Program-made: the position numbers and the translations under genes
Shown: piece by piece, positions 4,634 to 7,256 of the stretch
How the letters are laid out: each line of letters opens with the position of its first letter
How positions within the stretch are numbered: position 1 is the first letter of the stretch
NCBI GenBank assembly: GCA_030630585.1
Contig: DAOVMU010000075.1
Span: 1 to 7,256 of the forward strand
Origin: Candidatus Bathyarchaeota archaeon
Lineage (GTDB): Archaea; Thermoproteota; Bathyarchaeia; Bathyarchaeales; Bathycorpusculaceae
Direction: 5' to 3'
Length of the DNA: 7,256 bases
Notes under the pieces: generated by a model
What the model saw: only the letters and a program-made list of their open reading frames with translations
Told to the model about the DNA's origin: nothing
Databases searched by the model: none

Positions 4634-5080
4634 ATGGAGTGTCCATATTGTAGGTTGGAGAGCATCAGAACCCTTGAGACAAGGGACTCCCAAAACAACA
4701 CTGTTAGACGCCGTAAGGAGTGCCTGAACTGTGGAAAACGCTTTACAACCTACGAATATATTGAATCAGTGGAACTTATGGTTCGGAAGAGGGATGGAAG
4801 AATTGAGCGTTTTGACTTAAACAAGATTATTAGGGGTGTCCAGAAAGCCTGCGAGAAAAGACCTGTAAGTATGGAGCAGATCCGCAATTTGGCTGAACGT
4901 GCAAGGCAGAATTTCATGATGAGGGGGAAAGGAGAGATTTCTTCGCAGGAAATTGGAGATCTAGTTGCGAAGTACTTGAAGAAGCTTGACAGAATAGCTT
5001 ACATCAGGTTTGCCTCAGTTTACAGGCAGTTTGAGGAACCTGAAGATTTCAGACGCATTCTTAAAGAGGTGAGAAAATGA
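4634..5080 (+). CDS. nrdR: Transcriptional repressor NrdR
   Basis: This 148-residue repressor of ribonucleotide reductase genes has the family's usual length and order. An N-terminal zinc ribbon (C3, C6, C30, C33 in CPYC and CLNC) for DNA binding is followed by an ATP-cone (about residues 48-138) that senses ATP versus dATP. The cone opens with VRKRDGRIERFD. The ATG at 4634 is preferred because NrdR proteins begin MxCPYC, GAGGG (4618-4622) lies 11 bases upstream, and the longer GTG 4556 start lies upstream of, or at, the predicted transcription start and inside the operator. ATG 4616 and ATG 4589 are alternatives. The stop overlaps the nrdD start (ATGA). NrdR is best known from bacteria; its presence in an archaeal-type operon suggests ancient transfer or a wider archaeal distribution. 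Confidence 0.93.
   Translation: MECPYCRLESIRTLETRDSQNNTVRRRKECLNCGKRFTTYEYIESVELMVRKRDGRIERFDLNKIIRGVQKACEKRPVSMEQIRNLAERARQNFMMRGKGEISSQEIGDLVAKYLKKLDRIAYIRFASVYRQFEEPEDFRRILKEVRK
5066..5072 (+). promoter_or_regulatory. Shine-Dalgarno site of nrdD
   Basis: GAGGTGA within the end of nrdR lies four bases before the nrdD ATG at 5077. It is a near-perfect complement to the archaeal 16S rRNA 3' end and fixes the nrdD start in the ATGA overlap. Confidence 0.8.
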
Positions 5081-7194
5081 AGATTGTTAGAAAACGTGAC
5101 GGAAGATTAGAACCTTTTGATCAGAAACGCATATCAAACGCCATTTTGAAGGCAGCTAAAGCCGTAGGTGGAGAAGACCGCGAGTTAGCCAAGAAACTTA
5201 GCGACCAAGTTGTTACCATGCTTGAAGAACGCTTCGGAGCAGAAGGTGTTCCTACAGTTGAAGAAATCCAAGATTTGGTTGAAAAAGTACTAATAGAAAA
5301 CGGGCATGCAAGAACAGCCAAGGCTTACATTCTCTACAGGAAGCAGCACCAAGACCTTAGGGAGTTAGCCGCTCTACTGAGCTCAGCAGATCTTGTGGAC
5401 CAATACTTGGAAATTCAAGATTGGCGAGTTCGCGAGAACTCGAACATGAGTTATTCGCTGCAGGGTCTGAACAATTATTTATCATCTACAGTTATAGCAA
5501 AATACTGGATTACAAGGATTTATCCTCCGAGAATCGCAGATGCCCACTTCTCTGGAGCTCTGCATCTTCATGATCTAGGCGTTTTGGGACCTTACTGTGT
5601 AGGCTGGGACATAAAAGACCTGCTTCTTTCAGGATTCGGCGGCGTGCTGGGAAAAATAGAGAGCATACCCGCAAAGCATTTTAGAACCGCTCTTGGACAC
5701 GTAGTAAACTTCTTCTACACACTTCAGGGAGAGGCGGCAGGAGCCCAAGCGTTCAGCAATTTTGACACGTATTTGGCGCCATTCATACGTTATGACAAGT
5801 TAAACCGGAAAGAAGTTGAACAGGCACTTCAAGAATTCTTCTTTAACATGAATGTGCCAACGCGTGTAGGTTTTCAAACACCCTTCACAAATCTAACCCT
5901 AGACCTTACAGTTCCAGAATTCATGAAAGATGAACCAGTTATCGCTGGCGGAAGAGTGATGAATGAATCCTACGGCGATATGCAAAAGGAACTAGACATG
6001 TTCAACCTTTCCTTTGCCAAAGTCATGTGCGAGGGAGATTCTAAAGGCAGAGTTTTCACTTTTCCAATACCGACCTATAACATAACAAAGGATTTCAGTT
6101 GGGAAAACGCCGTATCTCAGAAACTCTTCGAAGTCACAGCTAAATATGGTGTACCGTACTTCTCAAATTTTGTAAACAGTGACATGAAACCCGAAGACGT
6201 TAGAAGCATGTGCTGTCGCTTAAGAATAGATAACAGAGAACTGCGTAAGCGTGGCGGGGGTTTCTTCGGAGCAAATCCGTTAACAGGCAGCATAGGTGTT
6301 GTGACGATTAATCTTCCAAGGATAGGGTATTTGGCGAAGGATGAGGCTGAGTTTTTTGAACGGTTAGAGGAGACAATGGAAACCGCCAAGGACAGCTTAG
6401 AGGTAAAGAGGAAAGTACTGGAAAAATTCACAGAGACTGGATTATATCCATACTCAAAGCGTTATCTCCGTCTCGTAAAGGAAGGCTTTGGGAAATACTG
6501 GAAAAACCACTTCTCAACCATAGGTTTGGTGGGCATGAATGAAGCCTTATTAAATCTCTTTGGACGAGGTATAGGGACTTCAGAGGGATTAGAATTTGCA
6601 GTAAGAGTGCTAAGTTTCATGCGGAAAAAGCTCGTGGACTTTCAAGAGGAGACTAAGAGCATTTATAACCTTGAAGCAACGCCAGCTGAAGGAACATCTT
6701 ATAGGCTTGCCCGCATTGACAAGAGGAAATATCCAAACATCATTGTAGCTAATGAGAAGTACCTTTCAAGAGCCGTTGAACCCTTCTATACTAACTCTTC
6801 TCAATTGCCAGTGGATCGTGAAGTAGACCTGTTTGAAGCCTTAGAACATCAAGACAGGTTGCAGACTCTTTACACTGGTGGCACAGTCTTCCACATCTAC
6901 CTTGGTGAGAGAGTTTATTCGTGGAAAGCAGCGGCTGAACTTGCCAGAAAAGTGGCTTGGAACTCTCGTCTGCCATATTTCACTCTGACGCCTATATTTA
7001 GTGTGTGTCCAAGTCATGGTTATGTAAGCGGTGAACACAGGCAATGCCCAATGTGTGGGGCAAAAAGCGAGGTTTACTCGAGGGTTGTTGGTTATCTTAG
7101 GCCAGTTGATCAGTGGAATGACGGTAAACAAGCGGAGTTTGCCATACGTAGAAACTTTGACAAACCTGTTGTTTCAGCAAGATTACCCGCATGA
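5077..7194 (+). CDS. nrdD: Anaerobic (class III) ribonucleoside-triphosphate reductase NrdD
   Basis: This 705-residue glycyl-radical enzyme reduces ribonucleoside triphosphates to deoxyribonucleotides without oxygen. An N-terminal ATP-cone (about residues 1-90, VRKRDGRLEPFD) gives allosteric on/off control. The barrel follows, with the conserved YCVGWDIKDLLLSGFGG segment (active-site C174) and MCCRLR (C379/C380, one of which is probably the second redox cysteine). GGGFFGANPLTGSIGVVTIN is at about 393-412. The C-terminus has the zinc site CPSHGY...CPMCG (C644, H647, C657, C660) and the radical motif RVVGYLRPVDQWNDGKQAEF, with the radical glycine at G683. One zinc ligand position is histidine rather than cysteine, a known variant in the family. 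The length is normal and no frameshift is seen. It overlaps both nrdR and nrdG by ATGA, so translation is coupled; the activase is the next gene. Confidence 0.97.
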   Translation: MKIVRKRDGRLEPFDQKRISNAILKAAKAVGGEDRELAKKLSDQVVTMLEERFGAEGVPTVEEIQDLVEKVLIENGHARTAKAYILYRKQHQDLRELAALLSSADLVDQYLEIQDWRVRENSNMSYSLQGLNNYLSSTVIAKYWITRIYPPRIADAHFSGALHLHDLGVLGPYCVGWDIKDLLLSGFGGVLGKIESIPAKHFRTALGHVVNFFYTLQGEAAGAQAFSNFDTYLAPFIRYDKLNRKEVEQALQEFFFNMNVPTRVGFQTPFTNLTLDLTVPEFMKDEPVIAGGRVMNESYGDMQKELDMFNLSFAKVMCEGDSKGRVFTFPIPTYNITKDFSWENAVSQKLFEVTAKYGVPYFSNFVNSDMKPEDVRSMCCRLRIDNRELRKRGGGFFGANPLTGSIGVVTINLPRIGYLAKDEAEFFERLEETMETAKDSLEVKRKVLEKFTETGLYPYSKRYLRLVKEGFGKYWKNHFSTIGLVGMNEALLNLFGRGIGTSEGLEFAVRVLSFMRKKLVDFQEETKSIYNLEATPAEGTSYRLARIDKRKYPNIIVANEKYLSRAVEPFYTNSSQLPVDREVDLFEALEHQDRLQTLYTGGTVFHIYLGERVYSWKAAAELARKVAWNSRLPYFTLTPIFSVCPSHGYVSGEHRQCPMCGAKSEVYSRVVGYLRPVDQWNDGKQAEFAIRRNFDKPVVSARLPA

Positions 7195-7256
7195 GTGAAG
7201 TTTATATGAAGTTCAGCGGTATCCAGAGGACAAGTCTGATAGATTTTCCAGATAGA
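7191..7256 (+). CDS. nrdG: Anaerobic ribonucleotide reductase activase NrdG, 3' truncated by window edge
   Basis: The 22 visible residues contain KFSGIQRTSLIDFPDR, the typical N-terminus of NrdG. NrdG is the radical SAM enzyme that uses a [4Fe-4S] cluster and S-adenosylmethionine to create the glycyl radical on NrdD. Its CxxxCxxC motif would follow just beyond the window. The ATG at 7191 overlaps the nrdD stop as ATGA. ATG 7206, five codons later, fits the usual MKxxGIQ start and has GAGTGA at 7193-7198 upstream, so it is a reasonable alternative. Assignment rests on the short N-terminal motif plus the position after nrdD, which together are convincing. Confidence 0.88.
   Translation, partial: MSEVYMKFSGIQRTSLIDFPDR

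Noticed and set aside
6791..7131. Minus-strand frames inside the 3' part of nrdD
   Set aside because: They are antisense shadows of a strongly conserved coding region, with no start signals.
1..7256. CRISPR array, insertion sequence or prophage genes
   Set aside because: No regularly spaced repeats, no transposase or integrase frame and no long terminal inverted repeats were seen.

Overview
The window most likely comes from an archaeal chromosome. AT-rich TATA-like boxes lie about 25 bases before several predicted gene starts, leaders are short, and the start sites use GGTG/GAGGTGA-type Shine-Dalgarno sequences. The mix of an NrdR/NrdD/NrdG operon, a winged-helix regulator and several orphan coiled-coil proteins fits a Bathyarchaeia-like or related anaerobic lineage, but the exact lineage is a guess. 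The presence of class III (oxygen-sensitive) ribonucleotide reductase implies an anaerobic or oxygen-limited lifestyle.

Region 1 to about 1400 is poorly conserved accessory-type DNA. It holds the 3' end of an unknown protein (1-167), a tail-to-tail unknown small gene on the minus strand (170-442), a short plus-strand open frame that may be a relic (428-571), a 106-residue coiled-coil protein on the minus strand (652-972), and a short lysine-rich helical protein on the plus strand (from 1142, or from 1128 if a GC-dinucleotide tract has slipped).

Region 1411-3736 looks like a plus-strand transcription unit or set of units: a stand-alone ChrB C-terminal (chromate resistance) domain protein, a 12-helix MFS transporter, and a GNAT acetyltransferase starting two bases after the transporter stop. 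It faces, tail to tail, a minus-strand unit (4273 back to 3755) made of a 52-residue cysteine-bearing protein and an ArsR-like winged-helix regulator. That unit has a TATA box embedded in a 28-bp inverted repeat that could be its own operator.

Region 4530-7256 is a tightly packed anaerobic deoxynucleotide synthesis operon: nrdR (repressor), nrdD (class III ribonucleotide reductase) and the start of nrdG (activase), each overlapping the next by an ATGA. A palindrome matching 14 of 16 positions of the bacterial NrdR box consensus sits between the archaeal-style TATA box and the predicted transcription start. This suggests that NrdR, itself carrying an ATP-cone nucleotide sensor, represses its own operon by blocking initiation when dATP is high. 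This pairing of a bacterial-type operator with an archaeal basal promoter is the most striking feature of the window.
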